Of a stretch of 29,474 nucleotides of DNA, positions 1 through 7,501 are shown one piece after another. Made by a program: the position numbers and the translations under genes. Positions within the stretch are counted from its first letter, which is position 1; each line of letters begins with the position of its first letter. The notes under the pieces are model-generated. The model did no database searches. It worked only from the letters and a program-made list of their open reading frames with translations, and was not told the origin of the DNA. The stretch is from a virus, in the IMG/VR virus record IMGVR_UViG_3300035523_000138, positions 1 to 29,474 of that record; one strand, given 5' to 3'.

Positions 1-867
1 ATGTCTTTCTTAAGGAAGTCTACTGACAGTCTTCATTTCAGGTTCGCGGTGTTGCTGGCCTGCGTCTTCTCGGGATTCGCCCACGCGGCCAATACGAAGC
101 TGACCAGTCCATCCGTTGCGTTGTCCTCGCCGATCGCTGGGGCGACCACCACATACACTTTCAAGGCAAAGCTGCGCAATCGGTCGGGAGCCGACATTGC
201 TGTCGGCAACACGGTCACGCTCACATTCCCTTCCGGGACAGACCTGACGAATTTGGGCGCGGTGACGTTTCAAGGCACACTCGTCTCGGCTGCAAATATC
301 ACCAAGACGCTGTCAACGGTCACTTTTTCCGCGCCGGGATCTGTAAATAAAGGCACGCAATTCACCATCGTGCTCGATGGTGTCAAGAATTTGACGACGC
401 CGGGGAGTTATGCCGCCTCCATCACGACCGGCAACTCATCGGGGGGCATCAACACCGGGAACAACATCTTCCTGTACACGATCGTGACCGGCGCTCCGGT
501 CAAGCTCGCAATTACCGTTCAGCCTACGAATACGGCGGCAGGGGCGACGATCTTCCCAGCCGTTCGCGTCGCCATACAAGACACCATTGGCAACACGGTG
601 ACGACCGCAACTAACGCGATCACGATCGCAATAGGAACAAATGCCGGCGGAGGAACCCTGTCAGGCACAAAAACGCTGACCGCAACCAATGGCGTGGCGA
701 TCTTCAACAATCTGAGCATCAATGCGAGCGGCAATGGCTACACGTTGGTCAGCACGTCGCCAAGCCTGACCGGTGTAAAGCAACGGCCGAAAAACACGAA
801 AAGATGGCATTACAAACGTCCAGCACAACCCCGCTCGGTTCTGGCGCGCGTTTGTAGGATGGCATAA
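1..867 (+). pseudogene. Truncated host exported Ig-like protein, interrupted by the prophage
   Basis: Bacterial gene fragment fused by chance to prophage DNA. Residues 1-30 form a signal peptide (hydrophobic core FAVLLACVFSGFAHA). About 31-160 is a Thr/Ser/Gly-rich beta-sandwich region, and about 166-257 resembles a bacterial Ig-like repeat (begins PVKLAITVQP, ends STSPSLTG). After residue 257 the composition changes at once to a basic, unstructured tail (VKQRPKNTKRWHYK) up to the stop at 865-867. This is what reading from a secreted protein gene into unrelated DNA would look like. The host part is less GC-rich than the phage genes. I infer that the rest of the host gene lies on the far side of the prophage, outside the window. 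The ATG is the first base of the window, so the true start could be further upstream. The exact function of the protein is unknown; such proteins are usually cell-surface or extracellular. Confidence 0.7.
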
Positions 868-1016
868 GCGCCCAAAAGCGCGATCTGGCGCGCCTCGCGA
901 TGCGCCGGCTGATACGTCCACAATCCACCGCAAGACACCACCCCAAAAAGCGTATTCATTCCTGACAAGATACTCTCTTCTGACAATCCTTCCATTGTCA
1001 GAAGCGCGGGCGCGCC
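774..1016. mobile_element. Putative right end of Mu-like prophage with transposase-binding sites
   Basis: Begins with TG, as Mu-type ends do, at the point where the host reading frame loses sense. CGAAAAACACGAAAAG at 788-803 closely resembles the R1 transposase site of Mu, recalled as CGAAAAACGCGAAAG a similar distance from the terminal TG. Two weaker A-rich copies follow at about 871-882 (CCCAAAAGCGCG) and 941-952 (CCCCAAAAAGCG). GATGGCAT occurs at 803-810 and again at 858-865, and TACAAACG at 811-818 is repeated inverted as CGTTTGTA at 849-856. No gene is convincing between 774 and the stop of the methyltransferase gene at 1017. The boundary base is an inference; the left end of the prophage would settle it. 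Confidence 0.65.
977..1004 (-). terminator. Hairpin terminator after the methyltransferase gene
   Basis: A perfect 11-bp inverted repeat (CTTCTGACAAT / ATTGTCAGAAG) with a 6-base loop lies 12 bases beyond the stop of the last phage gene. It is well placed to end transcription of the long minus-strand operon before it runs out into the host gene. There is no long T tract, so it could also be a bidirectional or factor-aided terminator. Confidence 0.55.
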
Positions 1017-2009
1017 CTACGGCGGCGTGTCGCCGGCCGGCACGATCTGGCCGCAAGCGGCAACGGCGGCGCGCGCATCGCCTTTCACGAAGACTAAGAC
1101 GTTCTGATGGCACTTCCCGAGCTTCCTTAGCGCCAGAAACTGCTTGCCTGCACGCACAGGCACGCTGCCCAGCGGCGTCAGCAGCACGGCATCGTTGTAG
1201 AACGCCGCGCCAGCGGCTTCAAACGCTGCCACAGTGTCAGCCACAAGGTTGCGGTACCGTCCGGCCTTGTCGCGGATGTTGCCCACCACAAAGCATGCAA
1301 AGCGATCACGGCGAAGCAGAGCCATGCTTGCGGCGATGATGCGCCCGTAGGCTTCCAGGAAGGCGGGATAGGGCATCGTTGAAAGGTCACGCCGATCGCG
1401 GCTGTAGACCTCAAGATCAGCGTAAGGTGGGCAGGAGAAGACGAGATCATAAGCGCCGGGCGCGAGCGTCTCCACCTTCAAGGCGTCTCCGCACACCCAA
1501 GACGGCTGGAAGGGCAATCGCACAAGGCCGGCCTGCCGGACGTTCTCGCGCACTTGACGCTTGCGCAGGTCGATGCCGACGTAATGGCGGCCTAATCTAC
1601 AAGCGACGATGCCGCGCACACTGCCGCCAGCGAACGGATCGAGGATCACGCCGCCTAGCGGGCAGAACCAGCGATAGACCGCTTCACAGAGAACAGGATC
1701 GAAGATGGATGTCTGCCCCTGCAACGTGAAGCCGGCGTTGCGGGCGGCGGCAAGGGTTTCTTCCCAGTTCGGTTGCCGCCCGAGCTGCGCGCGAAGCTTG
1801 TTGCGAAAGCCGTAGATGTTGGTGCCTTGCGCAGACGAGTTGAAGAGCAATTTCGCGCAGCGCCCCTTGCCGCTCGAAAAGCCCAGGCTCAGCCACGCGC
1901 GCTTGCGCTCCATCCAGTAGCCCTGACGAGCATCAAGCACGCTGAAGGGCGGCACTATGAAACGGCGCGCGAGTTCGGGAATCTTCTGTTTACGAGAAGG
2001 AACGGCCAA
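1017..2009 (-). CDS. Phage DNA methyltransferase (N4-cytosine/N6-adenine type)
   Basis: Predicted S-adenosylmethionine-dependent DNA methyltransferase that modifies an exocyclic amino group, probably to protect phage DNA from restriction. Visible motifs are an N-terminal PPFSVLDARQGYW segment (about 20-32), typical of phage methyltransferases; the SAM-binding motif I DPFAGGSVRG (about 124-133); a second strand with VGIDL (about 144-148); and the catalytic SCPPY (about 192-196). Motif I precedes the catalytic motif. At 330 residues it is a normal length for a stand-alone enzyme. The start is uncertain: the open frame begins with TTG at 2009 without a strong ribosome site, and a GTG just before PPFSVLD is an alternative. 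It is the last gene of the minus-strand transcript and is followed by a hairpin. The target sequence cannot be read from the protein. Confidence 0.88.
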   Translation of the reverse strand: MAVPSRKQKIPELARRFIVPPFSVLDARQGYWMERKRAWLSLGFSSGKGRCAKLLFNSSAQGTNIYGFRNKLRAQLGRQPNWEETLAAARNAGFTLQGQTSIFDPVLCEAVYRWFCPLGGVILDPFAGGSVRGIVACRLGRHYVGIDLRKRQVRENVRQAGLVRLPFQPSWVCGDALKVETLAPGAYDLVFSCPPYADLEVYSRDRRDLSTMPYPAFLEAYGRIIAASMALLRRDRFACFVVGNIRDKAGRYRNLVADTVAAFEAAGAAFYNDAVLLTPLGSVPVRAGKQFLALRKLGKCHQNVLVFVKGDARAAVAACGQIVPAGDTPP

Positions 2010-2118
2010 GGCATGATTCGATTCTCTTCACCACTGCATCTGTGGAAGGGTCCGGCGGGTCGCTTTTCCTTCACCACGGCGACTGCGGTGTTAGCAGCAC
2101 TGCAACGCCGGGCCTGAA

Positions 2119-2325
2119 CTAAACTCCTCTGACGTTCAATGCGCGCGGGCCTTTGGATTCCTGCTGAATGTCGAACTCGACGCGCTGGCCGGATGAAAGG
2201 CTCTTGCGGCCGGGCGCACCCAGAATGCCGGTATAGTGAACGAAGCAATCGGGCAGCGTCTTATCGTCGGGGCGGATGAAACCGAAGCCCTTCTGATCGT
2301 CGAACTTCTTCACTGTGCCCTGCAT
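2119..2325 (-). CDS. Cold-shock-domain protein (CspA family)
   Basis: A 68-residue single-domain OB-fold protein that binds single-stranded RNA or DNA. It has both nucleic-acid binding motifs: RNP1 KGFGFI (12-17) and RNP2 DCFVHY (26-31), and the family's closing pattern GPRALNV. An ATG at 2325 is preceded by GAAGGAGAAG, a good ribosome site. In bacteria such proteins act as RNA chaperones or antiterminators; in a phage it may help late mRNA translation or transcription, which is inference. It has a loop insertion between the RNP motifs and GQRVEFD, with LGAPGRKSL, that is common in variants of the family. The 109 bases between it and the methyltransferase gene hold no other gene that I can support. 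Confidence 0.93.
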   Translation of the reverse strand: MQGTVKKFDDQKGFGFIRPDDKTLPDCFVHYTGILGAPGRKSLSSGQRVEFDIQQESKGPRALNVRGV

Positions 2326-2359
2326 GATCTTCTCCTTCCATCGGGAAGGCTGCCGGCGT

Positions 2360-2986
2360 CTACTGGCGTTGCAGATGTCGCACGGCGGCGGTCAGGTACT
2401 TGATCTTTTCCGGGATGCTCATGACGTGAGGCGAAACAATGTTGACGCCTGCTGGGACGCCGGCGTAACCGGGATAAATAAAATGGTCCCACGCCTTCGG
2501 CAGCCGCGCGATCTCCACGCCGTGCTCAGGCGTGCATGCGTTGACGGCATCGTTCGAGTCTCCCGCGTTCAGCAGCCGGCGCTCATAGCAGTACCTCACG
2601 AAGCACCTGCCGCCGGGCGTATTGCGGACCATGATGACTGCGGAGTGAAAGTCCCGGCCGCCCCATTCAACAAGGCCAACATCGCCGCGCGGAAAGTCGG
2701 CATCGAGCGGGATGGCCTGATTAACGATCAGCGAATCACAATCGATGATGACGGCGACTTCGCAGAGCGGATTCTTAAGAGCCTGAAGCAAGAAGTAGAA
2801 CCGCTGAAAACTGAATTGCGAGGAACGCCAAGCCCGGCCTTGCGGTGTCGCGCGAGCTTCCAGAGGATCGCTTCGCTCAGCGGTGTATTGCCAGCCGTGC
2901 TTCGCTGCACAGCCACCGTTCCATGCCTCAACTACGGCAAGAACCGGCAGCACTTCACCGGCAGCATGTTGAATGAGCATCTTCAT
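2360..2986 (-). CDS. Glycosyltransferase-like protein, DxD type (copy 2)
   Basis: Likely nucleotide-sugar glycosyltransferase with a GT-A fold. The key sign is VAVIIDCDSLIVNQ (about 77-90): a hydrophobic strand ending in D-C-D, the metal and sugar-nucleotide binding DxD motif. The N-terminus MLIQHAAGEVLPVL matches the start of the other glycosyltransferase in this window (LIQHATGRHLALL, at 4259-4879), so the two seem to be paralogues. Between strand and motif lies an aromatic helix (FSFQRFYFLLQAL) like the one that packs under the nucleotide in this fold. No signal peptide or membrane segment is seen. The ribosome site is weak; ATG at 2986 or 2980 could be used. The substrate is unknown. A role in decorating virion proteins or host surface sugars is inference from its place among late accessory genes. 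Confidence 0.65.
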   Translation of the reverse strand: MKMLIQHAAGEVLPVLAVVEAWNGGCAAKHGWQYTAERSDPLEARATPQGRAWRSSQFSFQRFYFLLQALKNPLCEVAVIIDCDSLIVNQAIPLDADFPRGDVGLVEWGGRDFHSAVIMVRNTPGGRCFVRYCYERRLLNAGDSNDAVNACTPEHGVEIARLPKAWDHFIYPGYAGVPAGVNIVSPHVMSIPEKIKYLTAAVRHLQRQ

Positions 2987-3155
2987 GAGCGATTGCTTTC
3001 AGGCTGGCTTGCGCAGGGGAACCGGCGGTCGGTTCCGCACTGTGCTCGTTTCTCGCTTCGATCGACCGCCGATCGTCGGACTCTAGCTGGGGGTGAGTGC
3101 CGAACGCGTCACGGTTCAGGGTGCGGGACTTACGCGATGGAGTCCCCAGCTCCAT
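2955..3155 (-). CDS. Possible small hypothetical protein (66 aa)
   Basis: A weakly supported reading frame that fills an otherwise empty stretch between two genes. Its ATG at 3155 is preceded by AAGAGGGCTGCGA, a plausible ribosome site, and its end overlaps the start of the following glycosyltransferase gene by 32 bases. The product is polar, low in hydrophobic residues, with no domain that I recognise. AGCTGGGG, directly after the start codon, is complemented by CCCCAGCT on the same transcript about 50 bases downstream. If this is not a gene, then 2987-3172 is a leader region containing inverted repeats, including GGAACCG/CGGTTCC around 3017-3035. Confidence 0.25.
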   Translation of the reverse strand: MELGTPSRKSRTLNRDAFGTHPQLESDDRRSIEARNEHSAEPTAGSPAQASLKAIAHEDAHSTCCR

Positions 3156-3172
3156 TCGCAGCCCTCTTAGAA

Positions 3173-3409
3173 TTACAGAAAGCCGAGGAAGGGCTTCAGC
3201 ACGCCCAGGGCCTGCGTGGCGATCTGGACGAGTTCGGAGTTACTCTTCGCCTTTTCAGTTGCGGCCTTGATGCCGGCGGCGGCGGCGTCCACGGTCTCCT
3301 GCGGAATGCGGCCGGCCTTCACAGCTTCAGCGAGCTTTTCAAAGTCTCCAGCGGGCGTGTAGTCTTCGCTGTGCAGCGGGGCGGGGCTCGTACCTTGATT
3401 GTCTGCCAT
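3173..3409 (-). CDS. Small hypothetical phage protein (78 aa)
   Basis: A short acidic-to-neutral protein with a disordered N-terminus (first 20 residues rich in S, P, D) followed by an Ala-rich helical segment (about 21-66) and a hydrophobic C-terminal tail ending VLKPFLGFL. ATG at 3409 follows AAAGGGTTAGACG, a good ribosome site. It lies between the holin/lipoprotein gene and the glycosyltransferase gene, in the same direction. The C-terminal tail could touch a membrane, but it is too short for a confident transmembrane segment. I do not recognise a family. Confidence 0.6.
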   Translation of the reverse strand: MADNQGTSPAPLHSEDYTPAGDFEKLAEAVKAGRIPQETVDAAAAGIKAATEKAKSNSELVQIATQALGVLKPFLGFL

Positions 3410-3456
3410 CGTCTAACCCTTTCACAAAAGATTCCGAGGGGAAAGTGACTGCGCCG

Positions 3457-4206
3457 CTACTTTGGCGGCGCAGTCGCACTGCTTGCGGGCGTCACAACCA
3501 ACTTCACAAGATCGACGGTTCGCTTGACCAGTTCGGTATAGTCGAGACCTTGCTGCGAGTACTCCTGAAGCAGCGCATCGAGATTCAGAAATGTGATCAA
3601 CTCCTTGCGCGCTTCATCGAGTGCCGCGTTCTGCTGTGCGATCTTCGTCCCGATCGCGGCCTTGCCGGCATCTTCAGCGAGCTTCAAGCGCGCCATGAAT
3701 GCCTTCGCATCGGCGACATTCACCTTGCCTTGCGCGTCCGCAGATTTCTCGAAAGTCTCGATGTCCCAGGCTTGTCTTGTGCCCAGATGCGCGAGGCATT
3801 CCTGACGATAGCCATCTTGCAGCGCGTCCGTGATCTTGCGCATCGCCTGATCGTAAGATGTCACCGCATCGCGCCGAATCTTTTCGCCTTGCGTGACTTC
3901 TGCTGGCGGCTTGCCGCAACCGGTCAGCAGCGCGGCCAATCCAATGCCGCAGAACAGAAGCGGAAGCGTGCTGCCGATGTTACTGGGCGGCGGCGTTGGA
4001 TTGAGCGACTGCGCAACCGTGCTCGTAGCGCCTCCGGACCAGCCATCCGCCACGCCCTGCCCGAGCACGTAGGAGATCGCAATCCCCGCGAGCGCGAGCA
4101 CGCTGTTTTCGTCCATGCCGAAAGCGTTCTTTAGAGCGACTGCGAGAAGTGTGGCCAGCGCCACCAAGAACTTTCGCCCGCCCAACTTTCCCAGCAAACC
4201 ATTCAT
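3457..4206 (-). CDS. Holin-like membrane domain joined to lipobox-containing helical domain
   Basis: Predicted lysis-associated membrane protein of 249 residues. The N-terminal part has two hydrophobic segments (about 11-27 and 35-50) with the pattern GRKFLVALATLL...ALAGIAISYVLGQGVAD, which resembles small phage holin-like proteins. After a Pro-rich linker (68-75) there is a third hydrophobic stretch (about 81-96) ending in LLTGC with Cys97, a textbook lipobox. The rest (about 100-235) is charged and helical and ends in a short Ala/Pro tail. Known spanin outer-membrane lipoproteins carry such a lipobox at their N-terminus, not in the middle, so this could be a holin-spanin fusion or two products from one frame. 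No ATG lies just ahead of the lipobox. ATG at 4206 follows AAAGGAGAGG, a strong ribosome site. Confidence 0.6.
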   Translation of the reverse strand: MNGLLGKLGGRKFLVALATLLAVALKNAFGMDENSVLALAGIAISYVLGQGVADGWSGGATSTVAQSLNPTPPPSNIGSTLPLLFCGIGLAALLTGCGKPPAEVTQGEKIRRDAVTSYDQAMRKITDALQDGYRQECLAHLGTRQAWDIETFEKSADAQGKVNVADAKAFMARLKLAEDAGKAAIGTKIAQQNAALDEARKELITFLNLDALLQEYSQQGLDYTELVKRTVDLVKLVVTPASSATAPPK

Positions 4207-4258
4207 GATGCCTCTCCTTTGAAAAAGGGTGACTGTCTCTTCGCGAAGATAAATACGT

Positions 4259-4879
4259 CTAGCGGACTTCGAGGGCGCGCTTCAGCCCGTGGACCTTCGC
4301 TGCCATACCTTCGATGCGGCAGTGAAAGGGGCGGCCGTGCCATGCGTGAATAACGACCGGGCGCAAGGGCAGCGACGCCGCGCCGCAAAAGTTGAAGGCG
4401 TCGTCAAGAGGCTCAACAAGCGCTTCGCTGTGCGCGCCGGCGAGTTCCTGCCAGACGGCGGTTTCATCGCGCCATACTCCGCGCGCAACCTCTCGCGCAG
4501 AGGCCGCGTAGATGCGTTGCAGCGCCGCCAGAAGGGCTGGCGAGCTGCGCAGGCACATTACGCCCGTGTTGAAGGAAGTGTTGCCCACAGTCATGCCCAG
4601 ATCGAATCCGGGCGCGAGGGCTTCACCAATATTGACTGTGGGGTTGATCCATAACGCGTCGGAGTCGATCCAGATCGCCGGCGCGCCAGCGGGCGCAGTT
4701 TCGCACCACTCGATCAGATCTGCGTACTTGTCGAAGTACGGATTGTTGGGGCAGCGCCGATCCGTGCGAACGCGGTACTCGATGCCCCAACGCGCGCAGA
4801 AGGATGCGTGAATCGGCCGCGCAAGCTCCAACAAAGCGAGATGCCGCCCGGTGGCGTGCTGGATCAGCGTTGCGCTCAT
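4259..4879 (-). CDS. Glycosyltransferase-like protein, DxD type (copy 1)
   Basis: Likely GT-A glycosyltransferase resembling the galactosyl/mannosyltransferase group that includes GMA12/MNN10 and related families. APAIWIDSDALWINP (about 66-80) carries the DxD motif at 72-74. Downstream come FNTGVMCLRSSPALLAAL, the family's NxG acceptor-side motif followed by a helix, and WRDETAVWQEL, the conserved D-E-x-A helix. HAWHGRPFHCR near the C-terminus supplies a late His-x-x-His as often seen in this fold. At 206 residues it is shorter than cellular enzymes but complete in core motifs. It starts 21 bases after the tail-tip gene, so it is probably co-transcribed with virion genes. I infer modification of a tail or capsid protein, or of host receptor sugars; donor and acceptor are unknown. 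Confidence 0.75.
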   Translation of the reverse strand: MSATLIQHATGRHLALLELARPIHASFCARWGIEYRVRTDRRCPNNPYFDKYADLIEWCETAPAGAPAIWIDSDALWINPTVNIGEALAPGFDLGMTVGNTSFNTGVMCLRSSPALLAALQRIYAASAREVARGVWRDETAVWQELAGAHSEALVEPLDDAFNFCGAASLPLRPVVIHAWHGRPFHCRIEGMAAKVHGLKRALEVR

Positions 4880-4900
4880 GGCCGCGTGTCCCTCGGTCGC

Positions 4901-7498
4901 TCATACGCGTGTATCCCTCGGGCGCGTTGGGATGAAAACCCCATAGCCACCCTGAGCTTGATCGAACTGATCAACAATCACGCATGGGCAACCTTCTGGC
5001 CGATTCGCCAGCGCGACATTCGGCAGATTCTCGACCTGCGGCGCGGCGGGCACTCCCTTGCGCCAGTTGTCGTAGAGTCGCTGCTTGCTGATCCGCTCTT
5101 CTTTCTTCTCATGCATGAAATCACGCACGGGTTGCTCGCTGCATTCGAGCGCGATGGAGCGTGCCACGAAGTCAAACTTCAACGCACGCACGCGTACATT
5201 TGATTCTGCGCCAAAGTTTACGATGCGGCTGCCGGGCAGTAGATCGCCCGTGACATCCTTAATATGAACGTTGATCGAGCCGCTCCAATCGATGCGGCGG
5301 CTATATCGCGTCCAGTAACGGTCTGCGACATCCTGGAGTTCCGCGGTCGGATCGATCGCGGTGGCCTGCTCAATCATCACGCCCTGATCGCTGTAGAAAT
5401 TCGGCGAGGTGAACTTCACCAGTTCCGGGCGCTGAATGACGAATTCGCCTTCGGCCACAAGTGCCGGATTAAGCAGCGCCTGATTCGCCGGCGCGTAGGC
5501 GATCAACGGGCCTTTGAATGCGGTGTAGCGGCCCTTGAAGTTTGTGATCTGCGGCGGTGCAGGTTGCCCGAGATTCTCCTGAATCAGCACAAGCTCGATG
5601 TACCAGCGGCACTTCATGATGTTCGGCTGCTCACCCGTGCAGGCGTTCGTGTTGTCCAGATCGAGCGCCGGAATCGCCTTGCCCGTGAAGATCGTGTGCG
5701 CGGAGTACGGCGTCGGGTTCGTATAGAAGAATTCAGCGTCGAACCAGTACCAGACTTCGTTCTGTAGTTTGCCATCCTTATCAAAGAACCACCCGCTGAT
5801 GTTGGTTTCATCGAAGTACCAGCGCAGAGTAAACGCCCAGGAGTTGCCGTCCGGATTGTGCGCGGGCTCGCCGCAATAGATGTGCTGCATCGGCCAGTTG
5901 ATCTTGCGTTCCCAGATACCGCCGCCTTCCGCGCAGATGCGGAAGTATTTTTCATCCGCCGTTTCAGTCAGCTCGAAACTTTCGATCAGCAGTTGCTGAG
6001 GCGTGATGGTGAACGTGCGCTCGAAGTTCCCCAGCTTCAACGTGACGTCCGGCTGCGTCATGTAATCGACGATCTTCAAACCGTTGATGTAGCCACCGCC
6101 GCCGCCAGCCGCCCAGTAGACGTAAGCAACCGCGCTGGGTGTTTGGTCCAGAATGTCATCGATCCATGTGGCTATCGACATGCCGCCCTTGTCGCTATCT
6201 TTGTACGTGAGGATCGCCGCAACGGTCGGATCGACAATCACGCCGGCCGGCAGAAAGTTCCAGCCAACAAGCCGAACGGTCTGCGTGATGATGTCAATCG
6301 CGTCGTCAATCCGCGTGCCCTTGCGAATGTGAACGTGCGTAGTCCCGAGCGTCGCAGGCGGATTGCTGTAGTCCGGCACTGTGTGGTTACAAAGCAAGCG
6401 CGCGGGCTGCTTCGCGAGCGTGCGGTATACGTCGCTGGCGACGTATGTGATACCTTCGCCGTCTTCGCCCTTGCGCTTGCGCGTGCGAATCTTGCCGACG
6501 AAGCAAACGCCCAGGTCCGGATCGTTGTAGACGAACCAGTCGCCGACATTCCACATGCGGTCGTAATCATCGACGCGGATGTCGTGATCGATCTCGATGA
6601 CGCGGGCCTGATTGATGCCCCAGTCCATCGAACGAACCGTGAAGCGTTCATCGCCTGCCTGCGGGTCGCTGGCGTCGATCATGTGAACCGTCTCGGGAAG
6701 TTCCAGCGTGGCACTCGAACTTCCGTCACTGTCCGCCGCGCAGTCGAGATACACGGCCGCGTCAACTTCGCATGACGAACTTCCGTCGCTGTCGGAAAAG
6801 CAGCTAATGAAGGCGTCGCTGTGAATGTGTAGGACGGTCGCGATGCCCCCTACGCCGGGCGAAGTCGCTAGCCACGTCATGTTCGAGAACCCGCCGTCAC
6901 TCAGCCGGCTCTGGCCGTGCAGGCCATAGACGTCTGAGCTTGGCGATGGTGCCATCGCTTGAACCTTGAACACTGCCTGATCGCTCAGTACGTCCGAGGT
7001 ATACGCACCGTTCGCAGAGAGCCACGCCATGACGCCGAAGAGCATTTCAGTATTCTTCGGATTGAGCGGCGTGACTGATAGCTCCTGCGTCTCCCACGGA
7101 TAGTCGTGCCATTCATGATTGATGCCCGTATTGAGCAGGTGGCACGGATCGTCCTGATCGACGCCGGTCCAGCTCGTAGAGGCGAAGAGCAGCGTCCAGC
7201 CGTTGCCAGTCAGATTGAGGATGAATTGATGCTCGCCGACTGGCGGCGCAACTAATGCCCAGATTTGCTGCCGGGATGCGGCAGGGTGCGCTTGCACGCA
7301 ATCGGCGACCTTCACCAACGGCACGCCGTTGAAAGAAACATCGACGACGGCTTCTGCGTTTGATTCGCCAGCGATGTAGCCAATGTGAAAGAGCAGCAGC
7401 CGGTTAGTCCCAGCGCTGACTGTGTGATTCCACGTCACCGTTGGACTTGGGTAGGCAACGCGGTAGCCCGTGATGTAGTTATCGAAGGCGATCGCCAC
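4901..7498 (-). CDS. Tail-tip / hub protein with N-terminal adhesin-like domain
   Basis: An 865-residue late tail protein, the last of the tail morphogenesis genes after tape measure, distal-tail-type and Gp80-like genes. Residues 1-225 look like a lectin-type beta sandwich (pattern NHTVSAGTNRLLLFHIG, then VSFNGVPL, IWALVAPPVGEH and SWTGVD), which resembles domains found in bacterial surface proteins. A linker with two SDGSSS copies (about 235-262) separates it from a long beta-rich region that behaves like a baseplate hub (VGDWFVYNDPDLGVCFVGKI, then TPQQLLIESFELTET). The C-terminus has VADRYWTRYSRRIDWSGSI, typical of late hub domains. GTG at 7498 follows AGAGAGG. Roles in host contact and in closing the tail tube are inferred from position and length. 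Confidence 0.7.
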   Translation of the reverse strand: MAIAFDNYITGYRVAYPSPTVTWNHTVSAGTNRLLLFHIGYIAGESNAEAVVDVSFNGVPLVKVADCVQAHPAASRQQIWALVAPPVGEHQFILNLTGNGWTLLFASTSWTGVDQDDPCHLLNTGINHEWHDYPWETQELSVTPLNPKNTEMLFGVMAWLSANGAYTSDVLSDQAVFKVQAMAPSPSSDVYGLHGQSRLSDGGFSNMTWLATSPGVGGIATVLHIHSDAFISCFSDSDGSSSCEVDAAVYLDCAADSDGSSSATLELPETVHMIDASDPQAGDERFTVRSMDWGINQARVIEIDHDIRVDDYDRMWNVGDWFVYNDPDLGVCFVGKIRTRKRKGEDGEGITYVASDVYRTLAKQPARLLCNHTVPDYSNPPATLGTTHVHIRKGTRIDDAIDIITQTVRLVGWNFLPAGVIVDPTVAAILTYKDSDKGGMSIATWIDDILDQTPSAVAYVYWAAGGGGGYINGLKIVDYMTQPDVTLKLGNFERTFTITPQQLLIESFELTETADEKYFRICAEGGGIWERKINWPMQHIYCGEPAHNPDGNSWAFTLRWYFDETNISGWFFDKDGKLQNEVWYWFDAEFFYTNPTPYSAHTIFTGKAIPALDLDNTNACTGEQPNIMKCRWYIELVLIQENLGQPAPPQITNFKGRYTAFKGPLIAYAPANQALLNPALVAEGEFVIQRPELVKFTSPNFYSDQGVMIEQATAIDPTAELQDVADRYWTRYSRRIDWSGSINVHIKDVTGDLLPGSRIVNFGAESNVRVRALKFDFVARSIALECSEQPVRDFMHEKKEERISKQRLYDNWRKGVPAAPQVENLPNVALANRPEGCPCVIVDQFDQAQGGYGVFIPTRPRDTRV
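6716..6793. repeat. Two-copy 60-base repeat inside the tail-tip gene
   Basis: CGAACTTCCGTCACTGTC at 6716-6733 recurs as CGAACTTCCGTCGCTGTC at 6776-6793, differing at one base, exactly 60 bases apart. In the protein it produces two SDSDGSSS/ADSDGSSS blocks 20 residues apart. This is a hinge-like linker between the adhesin-like domain and the hub. Exact-period repeats of this kind can expand or contract by slippage. Confidence 0.7.
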
Positions 7499-7501
7499 AG
7501 A

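Noticed and set aside
661-1113. A 150-codon minus-strand frame across the prophage end
   Set aside because: It spans the host/phage junction and overlaps the end of the methyltransferase gene; the product is Arg/Cys-rich and unlikely to be real.
2315-3448. A 377-codon open frame on the plus strand
   Set aside because: It runs antisense through the glycosyltransferase gene and small genes with good ribosome sites and motifs. Its translation is Arg/Cys/His-rich with no domain, as GC-rich antisense frames usually are.
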